This document shows, piece after piece, positions 44,826-53,976 of a stretch of DNA of 64,000 bases (within the stretch, counting starts at the first letter, position 1; every line of letters begins with the position of its first letter). The DNA is from Streptomyces albus subsp. albus (GTDB lineage Bacteria > Actinomycetota > Actinomycetes > Streptomycetales > Streptomycetaceae): NCBI RefSeq assembly GCF_000725885.1, contig NZ_JODR01000023.1:53756-117755 (forward strand), given 5' to 3'. Both the position numbers and the translations under genes were made by a program. The notes under the pieces were generated by a model. It was not told the DNA's origin. It made no database searches and saw only the letters and a program-made list of their open reading frames with translations.

Positions 44826-46613
44826 ATGGGACACGGGGACACGCACACGGTGGACGGTGACGGGGGCGGGGGCGGGGGACACTGCGGACTGGCGCACGTC
44901 GTGCGGACGGAACTGCCGGGCAACGCACTCGCCGCGGCGGCGGCCAGGGGTTTCGCCCGCGCTGCGCTCGACGAGTGGGGGGCCTCGGCGGGGTCGGCGG
45001 CCGACGCCGTCCTGCTGATCAGCGAACTGGTCACCAACGCGGTGGTGCACGCGGGCACTTCCGTCGAGCTGGAGTGCCGGTTCGGCGCCGGCGTCGTCTA
45101 CGCCCAGGTCGCCGACCGGCACCCGGCAAGGCGGGTCGCCGCGCGAGGCGAGGACGGCCACGGATACGGCTTACGGCTCGTCGGCGCGCTCGCGAAGGAG
45201 TGGGGCATCAACTACCGGCGGGACCGCAAGGCCGTCTGGTTCCAGCTCGCTCCCGCCCCCGACGACGAGGGTCTCCCGGACCCGCTGGAGGCCCGGCCCT
45301 CCGACGAACGGCCCGCACATCCCGCAACGTCCCCCGCCCTCCGCCCCGGCGCCGCCCCCGGTGCCGACGCCGGCCGGGAGTGGACGGACAACGGGGCGCT
45401 CTCCTTCCTCGCCGAGGCGTCCGACCTGCTGGCCGGGCACACCGACGAGGACAAGGTCGCCTCCCTGGCCGGTCAGCTGGTGGTGCCGCGCTTCGCCGAC
45501 TGGTGCGCCGTGTGGCTGCGTGACGACGACCGCTCCCGGCTGCCGCGGCTCGCCCGGGTCTGGCACGCCCACGAGAGCCGCATCGAGGAACTGCGCGCCG
45601 CTCTCCTCCAGTTCCCGCCGCCCACGGCGCCGCGCACCCTGCCGGGCCGGGCCGTCGCCTGTCCGTGGCCGTCGGCCGGTGCGGCACGTGACGGCAGGAC
45701 TCCGGGCGCCGCGGTCCGCTGCGACCTGGTCGTCGGCGGGCGCTCGGTCGGCACGCTGATGATCGGCCGCGCCGGGCTGGCACGGCTGCCCGACGAAGTG
45801 CTCGGCCTCATCGAGGACTTCGCCCGCCGGGTGGCGCTCGCGGTGCTCTCCGCCCGCCGCTACGCCCTCCAGGCCAACATCAGCCGCATCCTCCAGCGCG
45901 GTCTGCTGCCCCGCGAGGAGGTGGCGGTGCCCGGCCTGGACACCGCACTGGTCTACGAGCCGGCCGGTGAAGGCACCTGGGCGGGCGGCGACTTCTACGA
46001 CCTGCTGCGCCTGCCCGACGGGCGCTGGCGGTTCGCCCTCGGCGACGTGTGCGGCAGCGGTCCCGAGGCCGCCGTCGTCACCGGGCTGGCCCGGCCCGTG
46101 CTGCGGCTCCTCGCCCGGGAGGGCTACTCGGTCCCCGAGACCCTCGACCGGCTCAACCGCGAGGTGGGCGAGCAGGCCCGTTTCCTGTCCGTCGTCTACG
46201 GCGAACTCGCCTTCCGGGACGGCCTGGTGGACTGCACCCTCACCTGCGCCGGACACCCGCTGCCGCTGGTTCGGGACGCCTCCGGCACCGTCCGCCCGGC
46301 TGCCCGGCCGCAGCTCCTGCTCGGGGTCGAGCAGGAGACGGCGTACGAAAGCCAGTCGTGCACGCTGCACCCCGGGGACACCCTGCTGTGCGTCACCGAC
46401 GGTGTCACCGAGCGCCGCCGCGGCCGGCAGCTCTTCGACGACGGCGACGGACTGGCCGCACTCTTCGCCGACTGCGCCGGTCTGGACGCCACGGGCACGG
46501 CCGAGCGGCTGCGGCGGGCCGTCTACGCGTTCGCGCCCGACCTTCCGGCCGACGACCTGGCCATGCTCGTCCTGCGCTCACCAGCTCCCGACGAAGCCCC
46601 GGCGTCCGGCTGA
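44826..46613 (+). CDS. Anti-sigma-like ATPase / GAF / SpoIIE-type PP2C phosphatase
   Basis: 595 aa multidomain regulator. Residues about 20-135: HATPase_c of the RsbW type (LLISELVTNAVVHAGTSVEL, GYGLRLVGALAKEWGI). About 180-350: GAF-like (LSFLAEASDLLAGHTDEDKV, GGRSVGTLMIGRAGLARLPD). About 365-590: SpoIIE PP2C domain (NISRILQRGLLPREEVAVPG, AGGDFYDLLRLPDGRWRFAL, DVCGSGPEAAVVTG, TDGVTERRRG, DDLAMLVLRSP) with metal-binding Asp residues present. Such proteins control sigma factors through anti-anti-sigma dephosphorylation in Streptomyces. ATG 44826 follows GGAGG at 10 nt. Confidence 0.92.
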   Translation: MGHGDTHTVDGDGGGGGGHCGLAHVVRTELPGNALAAAAARGFARAALDEWGASAGSAADAVLLISELVTNAVVHAGTSVELECRFGAGVVYAQVADRHPARRVAARGEDGHGYGLRLVGALAKEWGINYRRDRKAVWFQLAPAPDDEGLPDPLEARPSDERPAHPATSPALRPGAAPGADAGREWTDNGALSFLAEASDLLAGHTDEDKVASLAGQLVVPRFADWCAVWLRDDDRSRLPRLARVWHAHESRIEELRAALLQFPPPTAPRTLPGRAVACPWPSAGAARDGRTPGAAVRCDLVVGGRSVGTLMIGRAGLARLPDEVLGLIEDFARRVALAVLSARRYALQANISRILQRGLLPREEVAVPGLDTALVYEPAGEGTWAGGDFYDLLRLPDGRWRFALGDVCGSGPEAAVVTGLARPVLRLLAREGYSVPETLDRLNREVGEQARFLSVVYGELAFRDGLVDCTLTCAGHPLPLVRDASGTVRPAARPQLLLGVEQETAYESQSCTLHPGDTLLCVTDGVTERRRGRQLFDDGDGLAALFADCAGLDATGTAERLRRAVYAFAPDLPADDLAMLVLRSPAPDEAPASG

Positions 46614-46633
46614 CCGCCCGACCGTGCCCGGGC

Positions 46634-46705
46634 ATCCGCGTCCGGTCGCCGCCGGCTCGTGCCCGGCATCCGCATCCCGTCCGCCGGCTCGTGTCCCGGT
46701 GTCCG
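46634..46705. repeat. Degenerate intergenic repeats related to 43806-43870
   Basis: Two to three copies of a GCCGGCTCGTGYCCGG core with ATCCGCGTCCGGTCGCC-like flanks lie between the convergent phosphatase and hemW genes. Confidence 0.55.
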
Positions 46706-46707
46706 CG

Positions 46708-47949
46708 TCAGTCCACCAGGTCGCGCACCACGGCGTCCGCCAGCAGCCGGCCGCGCAGGGTGAGGCGGGCCCGGCCCCGCTCGTAGGCGTCCGGTTCCAG
46801 CAGTCCGTCGTCGCGGGCCCGCTCGGCGGCCTTCGCGCCCTGCGGGGCCAGCAGGTCGAGCGGGCAGCCCTCCCGCAGCCGCAGCTCCAGCAGGATCCGT
46901 TCGATGCGCTGGTCCTCCGCCGAGAGCACCTCACGGCCCGCGCCGGGGGAGCGGCCCTCGGCGAGGGCGCGCGCATAGGCGGCCGGATGCTTGACGTTCC
47001 ACCAGCGGACGCCGCCCACGTGGCTGTGCGCGCCCGGGCCGGCGCCCCACCAGTCGGCGCCCGTCCAGTACAGCTCGTTGTGGCGGCACCGGGCGGCCGT
47101 GTCGCCGGCCACCGCCCAGTTGGAGACCTCGTACCACTCCAGTCCCGCGGCGCTCAGCCGTTCCTCCGCGATCAGGTAGCGGTCGGCGTGCACGTCGTCG
47201 TCGGTCATCGGCACCTCGCCCCGCCGGATGCGTCGGGCCAGCCGGGTGCCCTCCTCCACGATCAGGGCGTACGCCGAGATGTGATCGGGGCCGGCGCCCA
47301 GGGCCGCCTCCAGGGAAGCCCGCCAGTCGTCGTCCGACTCGCCCGGCGTGCCGTAGATCAGGTCGAGGTTCACGTGCCGGAACCCCGCCGCACGGGCCAG
47401 GGCCACGCATTCCTCGGGGCGCCCCGGGGTGTGCGTGCGCTCCAGTATCCGCAGGACGTGTGCGCGGGCGCTCTGCATGCCGAACGAGATCCGGTTGAAG
47501 CCCGCCTCCCGCAGCTCGGCCAGGTACGCCGCGTCCACGGACTCCGGGTTCGCCTCGGTGGTCACCTCGGCGTCGTCGGCGAGGCCGAACTCCTCCCGGA
47601 CGGCCGCCAGCATGCGGCCCAGGTCGGCGGCGGGCAGCAGGGTGGGCGTGCCGCCGCCGACGAAGACCGTCTCGACGGGGCGCGGATCGTCCCCCAGCAC
47701 CTTGCGGGCCAGCCGGATCTCCTCGACCAGCGTGCCGGCGTAGGTGTCCCGCGAGGCGAGGACACCGTCGCTGCCGCCGCCCAGCTCGGTGGCGGTGTAG
47801 GTGTTGAAGTCGCAGTAGCCGCAGCGGGTGGCGCAGTAGGGGACGTGCAGATACATCCCGAGGGGGCGCCGGTCGCTGCCGGCCAGGGCGTGCGGGGGGA
47901 GCGAGCCGTCGCTGGGCACGGGCTCGCCATCGGGCAGTGCGGAGGGCAT
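46708..47949 (-). CDS. hemW: Radical SAM heme chaperone HemW
   Basis: 413 aa. Radical SAM cluster CATRCGYC (Cys39, 43, 46) in YLHVPYCATRCGYCDFN, GGGTPTLLP, TTEANPESV, RISFGMQS, and the HemW signature RHNELYW with a C-terminal winged-helix region (LLELRLREGCPLDLLAPQGA). Often misannotated as coproporphyrinogen III oxidase; the HNxxYW motif and the shorter N terminus favour HemW, which delivers heme. ATG 47949. Upstream, two very strong hairpins separate it from the preceding minus-strand gene. Confidence 0.92.
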   Translation of the reverse strand: MPSALPDGEPVPSDGSLPPHALAGSDRRPLGMYLHVPYCATRCGYCDFNTYTATELGGGSDGVLASRDTYAGTLVEEIRLARKVLGDDPRPVETVFVGGGTPTLLPAADLGRMLAAVREEFGLADDAEVTTEANPESVDAAYLAELREAGFNRISFGMQSARAHVLRILERTHTPGRPEECVALARAAGFRHVNLDLIYGTPGESDDDWRASLEAALGAGPDHISAYALIVEEGTRLARRIRRGEVPMTDDDVHADRYLIAEERLSAAGLEWYEVSNWAVAGDTAARCRHNELYWTGADWWGAGPGAHSHVGGVRWWNVKHPAAYARALAEGRSPGAGREVLSAEDQRIERILLELRLREGCPLDLLAPQGAKAAERARDDGLLEPDAYERGRARLTLRGRLLADAVVRDLVD

Positions 47950-47961
47950 TCGTCCATTGTC

Positions 47962-47993
47962 CCCGCTCGCGCGGAAAACCCCGCGCGAGCGGG
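47962..47993 (-). terminator. Strong hairpin upstream of hemW
   Basis: Perfect 13-bp stem CCCGCTCGCGCGG (47962-47974) with 47981-47993, loop AAAACC. It probably ends the transcript of the upstream minus-strand gene, or shapes the hemW leader. Confidence 0.6.
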
Positions 47994-48028
47994 CGGTGGC
48001 CCGGCAGACAGGTCTGCCGGGCCACCGC
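47993..48028 (-). terminator. Second strong hairpin (17-bp stem, 2-nt loop)
   Basis: GCGGTGGCCCGGCAGAC (47993-48009) and its exact complement (48012-48028) directly adjoin the first hairpin. Confidence 0.6.
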
Positions 48029-48066
48029 CCTCCCCTGGGCCGTCCCCCGTTGCGGCGGCCCCAGGT

Positions 48067-48370
48067 CGTCCCCCGTGGTGCGGACGGTCGGGTCCGTCCG
48101 TTTCCCCGTTGTGCGGACGGTCGGGTCCGCCTGTTCCCCCGTGATGTGGACGGTTCAGCCCGTCCGTTCCCCCGTGGTGCGGCCTGCCGGGCCCGTCCCC
48201 CTGTTCGGCCCGGTCGGCCATCCCCCGTCCCCCGTCCCCCGTTGTCCGGCCACCATGGGCCGGTCCCCCGTACGCGGCCCCATCGGGCCGTCCCCCGTTT
48301 TGGCGTCCCGCCGGGTCGCCCCCCGTCGTGCGTCCCGCCGGGCCTTCCCCCGTGCCCGGGGCCGGTGGGC
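48067..48370. repeat. Degenerate 33-bp palindrome-containing tandem array
   Basis: CCCCGT anchors recur at exactly 33 bp (48071, 48104, 48137, 48170). Each full unit carries an arm pair like GGACGG...CCGTCC. Beyond 48200 the array decays but retains at least six further TCCCCCGT boxes up to 48350. No spacer structure, so not CRISPR. It fills most of the 450-nt gap between hemW and the next gene; no coding frame is supported. Confidence 0.8.
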
Positions 48371-48399
48371 CCCGGGAAGTGCGTGTCCCAGGCCGGCGG

Positions 48400-48729
48400 T
48401 CAGGCCGCCGGGCCGCCCGCGGGGCGCAGCCGGCCGCGTATCGCGTGGTAGACGGCGCCGATCACGGCGGCCTGCACCAGCGCGGCGGCGGCGACCACCA
48501 CGAAGGCCAGCCAGCTGCTGTCCGGGACCAGCGGCAGCAGCACCGGGGAGAGGGGCGCCGTGGCGAAGAACATCCATACGCCCGCGAGCGAGGCGTCGGG
48601 GGAGGTGTTGAGCAGTACGTCGCCGGCTGTGAACAGGACAGTCGCGACAACCACCGCGAGATAGGTGAGTGAGGCCGGGTTGAGCCACAGCGCCCGTGCC
48701 GTCATGCCCTGGTGGCGGAAGCCTGCCAT
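48400..48729 (-). CDS. Small three-helix membrane protein, unknown function
   Basis: 109 aa. Begins MAGFRHQGMTARALWLNPAS and has three hydrophobic helices (YLAVVVATVLFTAGDVLL, GVWMFFATAPLSPVLLPLV, WLAFVVVAAAALVQAAVIGA). No catalytic motif. ATG 48729 is chosen because AGGGAG lies 7 nt upstream on the minus strand; an earlier in-frame ATG would add 19 unlikely residues. About 85 nt upstream is a perfect dyad (48814-48829) that may control it. The downstream region is the 33-bp repeat array. Confidence 0.75.
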   Translation of the reverse strand: MAGFRHQGMTARALWLNPASLTYLAVVVATVLFTAGDVLLNTSPDASLAGVWMFFATAPLSPVLLPLVPDSSWLAFVVVAAAALVQAAVIGAVYHAIRGRLRPAGGPAA

Positions 48730-48813
48730 TGGAACTCCCTGTGCTAGGTCACACGCGAGGTGGTCGCGTGCCGTGTTCCCCTCCAACGTAGGAACAGCGC
48801 AGGTGCCCGCACA

Positions 48814-48829
48814 TGAGTACAGGTACTCA
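48814..48829. promoter_or_regulatory. Perfect dyad TGAGTAC-AG-GTACTCA, candidate operator
   Basis: 7-bp arms and a 2-nt centre, 85 nt upstream of the three-helix membrane protein gene and 15 nt past the end of the DUF3097 gene. Typical size of a regulator binding site; the protein is unknown. Confidence 0.5.
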
Positions 48830-48843
48830 ACCGGCTGTGGGTG

Positions 48844-49680
48844 TCACGACGCGTCCGGTGCCGTCACGAAGTCGATCAGTTCCTCGACGCGGCCCAGCAG
48901 CGCGGGCTCCAGGTCCTTGTAGGTGCGTACGCCGCCCAGGATGCGCCGCCAGGCCGCGCCCGTGTTCGGCTCCCAGCCCAGGGCCCGGCACACGCCCAGC
49001 TTCCAGTCGGTGCCGCGGGGCACCTGCGGCCACGCGGCGATGCCGACGGAGGCGGGCTTCACCGCTTCCCAGACGTCGATGTAGGGGTGCCCGACCACCA
49101 GCACGTGCTCGCCGCTCACCTGCGCGGCGATCCGTGACTCCTTGGAGCCGGGCACCAAGTGGTCCACCAGCACGCCCAGCCGCGCCCCGGGCCCGGGGGC
49201 GAAGCGTTCCACGATGGCGGGCAGGTCGTCCACGCCCTCCAGGTACTCGACGACGACGCCCTCGATGCGCAGGTCGTCGCCCCACACCTTCTCCACCAGT
49301 TCGGCGTCGTGCCGGCCCTCGACGTAGATGCGGCCCGCCCGTGCCACCCGGGCCCGGGCGCCCGGTACGGCCAGGGAGCCTGAGGCCGTCAGCCGGGGGC
49401 CGGAGGCGGCCGGGGCGCCGCCGGCGGGCCGAACCAGCGTCACCGTCCGTCCCTCCAGGAGGAAGCCGCGGGGTGCCATGGGGAAGACGCGGTGCTTGCC
49501 GAAGCGGTCCTCCAGGGTGACGGTCGGTCCCTCGGCGGTCTTCTCGCACCGCACCACGGCACCGCAGAACCCCGTGGTGACCTCCTCCACCACGAGGTCC
49601 CGTTCGGCGGGCACCTCGGGCACGGCCTGCTTCCGCTTCCACGGAGGGGTCAGGTCCGGGTTGTCGTAACGGCTGCGCAT
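48844..49680 (-). CDS. DUF3097 family protein
   Basis: 278 aa. Begins MRSRYDNPDLTPPWKRKQAV, with VVVEYLEGVDDLPAIVERFA, GVLVDHLVPGSKESRIA, LVVGHPYIDVWEAVKP and GTDWKLGVCRALGWEPNTGA. This is a conserved actinobacterial family without a known role; the acidic/His clusters (VEGRHDAELVEKVWG, DHLVPG) look like a TOPRIM-like metal site (inference). ATG 49680 has CAGAAT on the minus strand 6 nt upstream; a GTG 6 nt earlier is the alternative. It is 12 nt downstream of the MBL gene. Confidence 0.85.
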   Translation of the reverse strand: MRSRYDNPDLTPPWKRKQAVPEVPAERDLVVEEVTTGFCGAVVRCEKTAEGPTVTLEDRFGKHRVFPMAPRGFLLEGRTVTLVRPAGGAPAASGPRLTASGSLAVPGARARVARAGRIYVEGRHDAELVEKVWGDDLRIEGVVVEYLEGVDDLPAIVERFAPGPGARLGVLVDHLVPGSKESRIAAQVSGEHVLVVGHPYIDVWEAVKPASVGIAAWPQVPRGTDWKLGVCRALGWEPNTGAAWRRILGGVRTYKDLEPALLGRVEELIDFVTAPDAS

Positions 49681-49692
49681 GCGCACATTCTG

Positions 49693-50445
49693 CTATGCGA
49701 ACCGGCGGGCCAGCTCGTCCCGTTGTGCCCGGACGAACGCGGCGTCCACGACGGCGCCGTGCCCCGGCACGTACAGCGCCTCCTCGCCGCCGAGGGCCAG
49801 CAGCCGGTCCAGCGCCGCGGGCCAGCGTGCGGGGCGGGCGTCCGGCCCGGCCTGCGGTTCGCCGGACTCCTCCACCAGGTCGCCGCAGAAGACGACGTCG
49901 GGACAGCCGGGTACCAGTACCGCCAGGTCGTGCTCGGTGTGGGCCGGTCCCAGGTTGGTGACGACGACCTCGCGCCCGCCCAGGTCGAGGGTCAGCCGGC
50001 CGCTGACCGTGCGGTGCGGCCGTACCAGGACGTCGGCCGCCTCGGCCGCCTCGCGCTCCGGCAGCCCGTTGGCGACGGCGTCGTCGCGCAGCGTTCGCGC
50101 CCCGCGGGCCAGCAGGGCGTCCACCCCGACCGCGCCGTAGACCTGTGCGCCCGCGAAGACGGCGGTGCCGAAGACGTGGTCGAAGTGGGGGTGGGTGAGG
50201 ACCACCCACGCCACCCGGCGGTCCAGTACCCCGGTCACGCCGGCGCGGACGGCCGCGCCCTCCCGCAGTGAGGCGCCCGTGTCGATCACCAGTGCGCCGT
50301 CACCGCCCGCGACGGCGCCCACCGTCGCGTCCCAGCGCGGCAGCCGGCGCCGCACCACTCCGGCGGCGAGCCGTTCCCATTCCGCGTCCTGTGCGCCGGC
50401 GGGCTCCCGCCCGGCCGCCGCGGGGCCGTCCCCATGCGCCTGCAT
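49693..50445 (-). CDS. MBL-fold metallohydrolase
   Basis: 250 aa with the metallo-beta-lactamase metal motif [10 protein letters not shown], a downstream [13 protein letters not shown]is, [11 protein letters not shown]sp and VPGHGAVVD His: a complete binuclear site. Substrate unknown; size and motif order fit small glyoxalase II/quorum-type hydrolases. ATG 50445 has TAGCGT on the minus strand (50457-50452) 6 nt upstream and no Shine-Dalgarno, so it is probably leaderless. It is divergent from hrcA and 12 nt before the DUF3097 gene, probably one transcript. Confidence 0.88.
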   Translation of the reverse strand: MQAHGDGPAAAGREPAGAQDAEWERLAAGVVRRRLPRWDATVGAVAGGDGALVIDTGASLREGAAVRAGVTGVLDRRVAWVVLTHPHFDHVFGTAVFAGAQVYGAVGVDALLARGARTLRDDAVANGLPEREAAEAADVLVRPHRTVSGRLTLDLGGREVVVTNLGPAHTEHDLAVLVPGCPDVVFCGDLVEESGEPQAGPDARPARWPAALDRLLALGGEEALYVPGHGAVVDAAFVRAQRDELARRFA

Positions 50446-50567
50446 ACGACGACGCTAACCGCAGCGCAGGAGCGGCGCCCTTCTCCCCGCCGCGCGGTAC
50501 CGTCGAGGCAGCGATCAGGCGGCCCTTGCCCTGGCCGTGGTGACCGGCCGTACACTGGCTCAGGGAC

Positions 50568-50594
50568 TTGGCACTCCGGCAGGAAGAGTGCCAG
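50568..50594 (+). promoter_or_regulatory. CIRCE element upstream of hrcA-dnaJ
   Basis: TTGGCACTC (50568-50576), 9-nt spacer, GAGTGCCAG (50586-50594): the HrcA operator layout with one outer mismatch. TACACT (50551-50556) is a likely -10, so HrcA would bind just past the transcription start and repress its own operon. Confidence 0.9.
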
Positions 50595-50649
50595 CGAAGA
50601 CCGCCAGGGAACGGGTTCCGGACCAGCGGCCGGACGGGAGGTGTGCGAC

Positions 50650-51666
50650 ATGCTCAGCGAGCGCCGGCTGGAAGTGCTCCGCGCCATCGTCCAGGACTAC
50701 GTCGGCACCGAGGAGCCGGTGGGCTCCAAGGCCCTCACGGAACGGCACAACCTGAAGGTGTCACCGGCCACTGTCCGTAACGACATGGCGGCGCTGGAGG
50801 AAGAGGGCTACATCGCGCAGCCCCACACCAGCGCGGGGCGCATCCCCACCGACAAGGGGTACCGCCTCTTCGTCGACAAGCTCGCCGGCGTCAAGCCGCT
50901 GTCGCCGCCGGAGCGGCGCGCGATCCAGAACTTCCTCGACGGCGCCGTCGACCTCGACGACGTCGTGGGGCGTACGGTGCGGCTGCTGGCGCAGCTCACC
51001 CGGCAGGTCGCCGTCGTGCAGTACCCGTCCCTGACGCGTTCGACGGTGCGGCACGTGGAGCTGCTGGGGCTGGCGCCCGCGCGGCTGATGCTGGTGCTGA
51101 TCACCGACACCGGACGCGTGGAGCAGCGCATGATCGACTGCCCGGCGCCGATCGGTGAGACGGTGCTGGCGGATCTGCGGGCCCGGCTCAACAGCCGGGT
51201 CGTCGGGGAGCGCTTCACCGAAGTGCCCTCGCTGGTGCAGGACCTGCCCGAGTCGTTCGACACCGACGACCGGGGCACGATCCAGGCCGTACTGGCCACC
51301 TTGCTGGAGACCCTGGTCGAGGAGACCGAGGAGCGGCTGATGATCGGCGGTACCGCCAATCTCACCCGCTTCGGACACGACTTCCCCCTCACCATCCGGC
51401 CGGTGCTGGAGGCGCTGGAGGAGCAGGTCGTCCTCCTCAAACTGCTCGGCGAGGCCAAGGACCCGGGAATGACCGTCCGCATCGGGCACGAGAACCAGCA
51501 CGAGGGACTGAGTTCCACATCGGTCGTCTCGGTCGGCTACGGTTCGGGCGACGAAGCAGTCGCCAAACTCGGCGTGGTCGGACCGACCCGCATGGACTAC
51601 CCCGGAACGATGGGAGCTGTACGCGCAGTGGCACGGTACGTCGGACAGATCCTGGCGGAGTCATAA
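50650..51666 (+). CDS. hrcA: Heat-inducible transcription repressor HrcA
   Basis: 338 aa. Winged-helix N terminus ([60 protein letters not shown]), a GAF-like middle and the C-terminal [20 protein letters not shown]. It binds CIRCE and represses heat-shock genes, with GroEL modulating activity. ATG 50650 has GGGAGG 9 nt upstream. The stop TAA is immediately followed by the GTG of dnaJ, so the two are one operon under the CIRCE at 50568-50594. Confidence 0.97.
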   Translation: MLSERRLEVLRAIVQDYVGTEEPVGSKALTERHNLKVSPATVRNDMAALEEEGYIAQPHTSAGRIPTDKGYRLFVDKLAGVKPLSPPERRAIQNFLDGAVDLDDVVGRTVRLLAQLTRQVAVVQYPSLTRSTVRHVELLGLAPARLMLVLITDTGRVEQRMIDCPAPIGETVLADLRARLNSRVVGERFTEVPSLVQDLPESFDTDDRGTIQAVLATLLETLVEETEERLMIGGTANLTRFGHDFPLTIRPVLEALEEQVVLLKLLGEAKDPGMTVRIGHENQHEGLSSTSVVSVGYGSGDEAVAKLGVVGPTRMDYPGTMGAVRAVARYVGQILAES

Positions 51667-52797
51667 GTGGCGACGGACTACTACGCGGTCCTGGGCGTAC
51701 AGCGCGACGCCTCGCAGGACGAGATCAAGAAGGCGTTCCGCAGGCTGGCGCGTGAGCTGCACCCGGACGTCAACCCGGACCCGAAGACCCAGGAGCGGTT
51801 CAAGGAGATCAACACCGCTTACGAGGTGCTCTCCGACCCGCAGAAGAAGCAGGTCTACGACCTGGGCGGGGACCCGGGCTCCGGCGCGGCCGGTGCCGGC
51901 GCCGGCGGATTCGGCGGCTTCGGCAACTTCAGCGACATCATGGACGCCTTCTTCGGCACCGCGGCGCAGCGCGGCCCGCGCTCGCGCACCCGCCGCGGCC
52001 AGGACGCCATGATCCGCCTCGACATCGACCTGGAGGAGGCCGCCTTCGGCACCACCAAGGACATCCAGGTCGACACCGCCGTCGTCTGCAACACCTGCAA
52101 CGGCGAGGGCGCGGCGCCGGGCACCTCGGCGCAGACCTGTGACATGTGCCGGGGCCGCGGTGAGGTCTCCCAGGTCACCCGCTCCTTCCTGGGCCAGGTC
52201 ATGACGTCCCGGCCCTGCCCCCAGTGCCAGGGCTTCGGCACCGTGGTGCCCACCCCCTGCCCCGAGTGCGCCGGCGACGGCCGGGTGCGCTCGCGGCGCA
52301 GCCTCACGGTGAAGATCCCCGCGGGCGTGGACAACGGCACCCGCATCCAGCTCGCCGGGGAGGGCGAGGTGGGCCCGGGCGGCGGCCCGGCGGGCGACCT
52401 GTACGTGGAGATCCACGAGAACTCGCACCCGGTCTTCCAGCGCCGCGGGGACGATCTGCACTGCACGGTCACCATCCCCATGACGGCGGCGGCGCTCGGC
52501 ACGAAGGTGCCGCTGGAGACGCTGGACGGCATGGAAGAGGTGGACATCCGCCCCGGAACCCAGTCCGGGCAGTCCATCCCGCTGCACGAGCGCGGCGTCA
52601 CGCATCTGCGCGGGGGCGGTCGCGGCCAGCTGATCGTCCACGTCGAGGTGACCACCCCCACCAAGCTGGAGCCGGAGCAGGAGGAACTTCTCCGCCGGCT
52701 GGCCAAGCTGCGCGGCGAGGAGCGGCCGACCGGCCAGTTCCAGCCCGGTCAGCAGGGCCTGTTCTCCCGCTTGAAGGACGCTTTCAACGGCCGCTGA
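51667..52797 (+). CDS. dnaJ: Molecular chaperone DnaJ (DnaJ2)
   Basis: 376 aa co-chaperone of DnaK. J domain at 1-65 with His32-Pro33-Asp34, Gly/Phe-rich linker ([20 protein letters not shown]), four CxxCxGxG zinc motifs ([32 protein letters not shown]) and the substrate-binding C-terminal domain. It directly abuts hrcA (no spacer), as usual for the second dnaJ of Streptomyces, the copy not in the dnaK operon. Confidence 0.97.
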   Translation: MATDYYAVLGVQRDASQDEIKKAFRRLARELHPDVNPDPKTQERFKEINTAYEVLSDPQKKQVYDLGGDPGSGAAGAGAGGFGGFGNFSDIMDAFFGTAAQRGPRSRTRRGQDAMIRLDIDLEEAAFGTTKDIQVDTAVVCNTCNGEGAAPGTSAQTCDMCRGRGEVSQVTRSFLGQVMTSRPCPQCQGFGTVVPTPCPECAGDGRVRSRRSLTVKIPAGVDNGTRIQLAGEGEVGPGGGPAGDLYVEIHENSHPVFQRRGDDLHCTVTIPMTAAALGTKVPLETLDGMEEVDIRPGTQSGQSIPLHERGVTHLRGGGRGQLIVHVEVTTPTKLEPEQEELLRRLAKLRGEERPTGQFQPGQQGLFSRLKDAFNGR

Positions 52798-52896
52798 CGG
52801 CCGCCCTCGTCGGGCCGGCCGGCCCGACGGAGGTGCGGGTCCGCCCGTTCGGGAACGCCCCGGAGGGGCGGCGGCGGTGCGTGACAGGATGAGGGC

Positions 52897-53976
52897 ATGC
52901 CCACCCCGCCGTCCGCGTTCCGCGAGCTGACCGATCCGATCCCGCATCCCGTCGTCCAGGCACCGATGGCGGGCGGAGCCTCGTGCCCCGAACTGGCGGC
53001 GGCCGTCGGCGAGGCCGGCGGCCTGGGCTTCCTCGCCGCCGGGTACAAGACGCCGCAGGCCATGGCGGAGGAGATCGGACGGCTGCGCCGGCTCACGGAC
53101 CGGCCCTTCGGCGTCAACCTCTTCCTGCCGCAGCCCGCCACGGCCGACGCCGCGGCGGTGGACGCCTACCGCGCACACCTGGCGGGTGAGGCGGCCAGGT
53201 ACGGGGTGGAGCCGGGCGGCACGGAGGGGCCGGGCGACGACGCGTGGGAGGAGAAGCTGGCGATCCTGCTGGCCGACCCCGTGCCGCTGGTCTCCTTCAC
53301 CTTCGGCTGCCCCTCCCGCCAGGTGCTGGAGCGGTTCGCGGCGGCGGGCACCCGCACGATGGTGACGGCCACGTCGGTCGCCGAGGCACAAGCCGCGCAG
53401 GAGGCGGGCGCCGACGCCGTGTGCCTCCAGGGCATCGAGGCGGGCGGCCACCAGGGCACCCACCAAGACGATCCGTCGGCCGGCACGCGCGGCGGCACCG
53501 GCCTGCTGACGCTCCTGGCCCAGGTGAGGGAGGCGGTGCGGCTGCCGATCGTGGCGTCGGGCGGACTGATGCGCGGCGGACAGATCGCCGCGGTGCTGGC
53601 GGCCGGCGCGACCGCCGCCCAACTGGGCACCGCCTTCCTGGTCACCCCCGAGTCCGGCGCCCATCCGCTGCACAAGCGGGCCATGACCGATCCGGCCTTC
53701 GACCGTACGGAGCTGACCCGGGCGTTCTCCGGGCGCCCGGCCCGCGGGCTGGTCAACCGGTTCATCCGTGAGCACGGCCCGTACGCACCCGCCGCCTACC
53801 CCCAGGTGCACCGGCTGACGGCGGGGCTGCGCAAGGCGGCGGCAGGGGCCGGTGACCCGCAGGCGATGGCGCTGTGGGCGGGGCAGGGCCACCGACTGGC
53901 CCGGGAACTGGCGGCAGGAGACCTGGTGGAGGTACTCGTGGCCGAGCTCGATGCGGCACGGGAGGCGTTGGCATGA
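52897..53976 (+). CDS. Nitronate monooxygenase (2-nitropropane dioxygenase family)
   Basis: 359 aa FMN-dependent TIM barrel. Motifs: HPVVQAPMAGGASCPELAAA, AGGLGFLAAGYKTPQAM, FGVNLFLPQ, VSFTFGCPS, ICLQ-type ADAVCLQGIEAGGHQGTHQD with the catalytic His, LPIVASGGLMRGGQIAAVLA and AAQLGTAFLVTPESGAH. It detoxifies alkyl nitronates such as propionate-3-nitronate. ATG 52897 has CAGGAT (52885-52890) 6 nt upstream. The stop overlaps the rsmE ATG (ATGA), suggesting co-translation. Confidence 0.9.
   Translation: MPTPPSAFRELTDPIPHPVVQAPMAGGASCPELAAAVGEAGGLGFLAAGYKTPQAMAEEIGRLRRLTDRPFGVNLFLPQPATADAAAVDAYRAHLAGEAARYGVEPGGTEGPGDDAWEEKLAILLADPVPLVSFTFGCPSRQVLERFAAAGTRTMVTATSVAEAQAAQEAGADAVCLQGIEAGGHQGTHQDDPSAGTRGGTGLLTLLAQVREAVRLPIVASGGLMRGGQIAAVLAAGATAAQLGTAFLVTPESGAHPLHKRAMTDPAFDRTELTRAFSGRPARGLVNRFIREHGPYAPAAYPQVHRLTAGLRKAAAGAGDPQAMALWAGQGHRLARELAAGDLVEVLVAELDAAREALA

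Noticed and set aside
48067-48370. CRISPR-like array
   Set aside because: Repeats are contiguous with no unique spacers, drift in sequence, and no cas genes are present.
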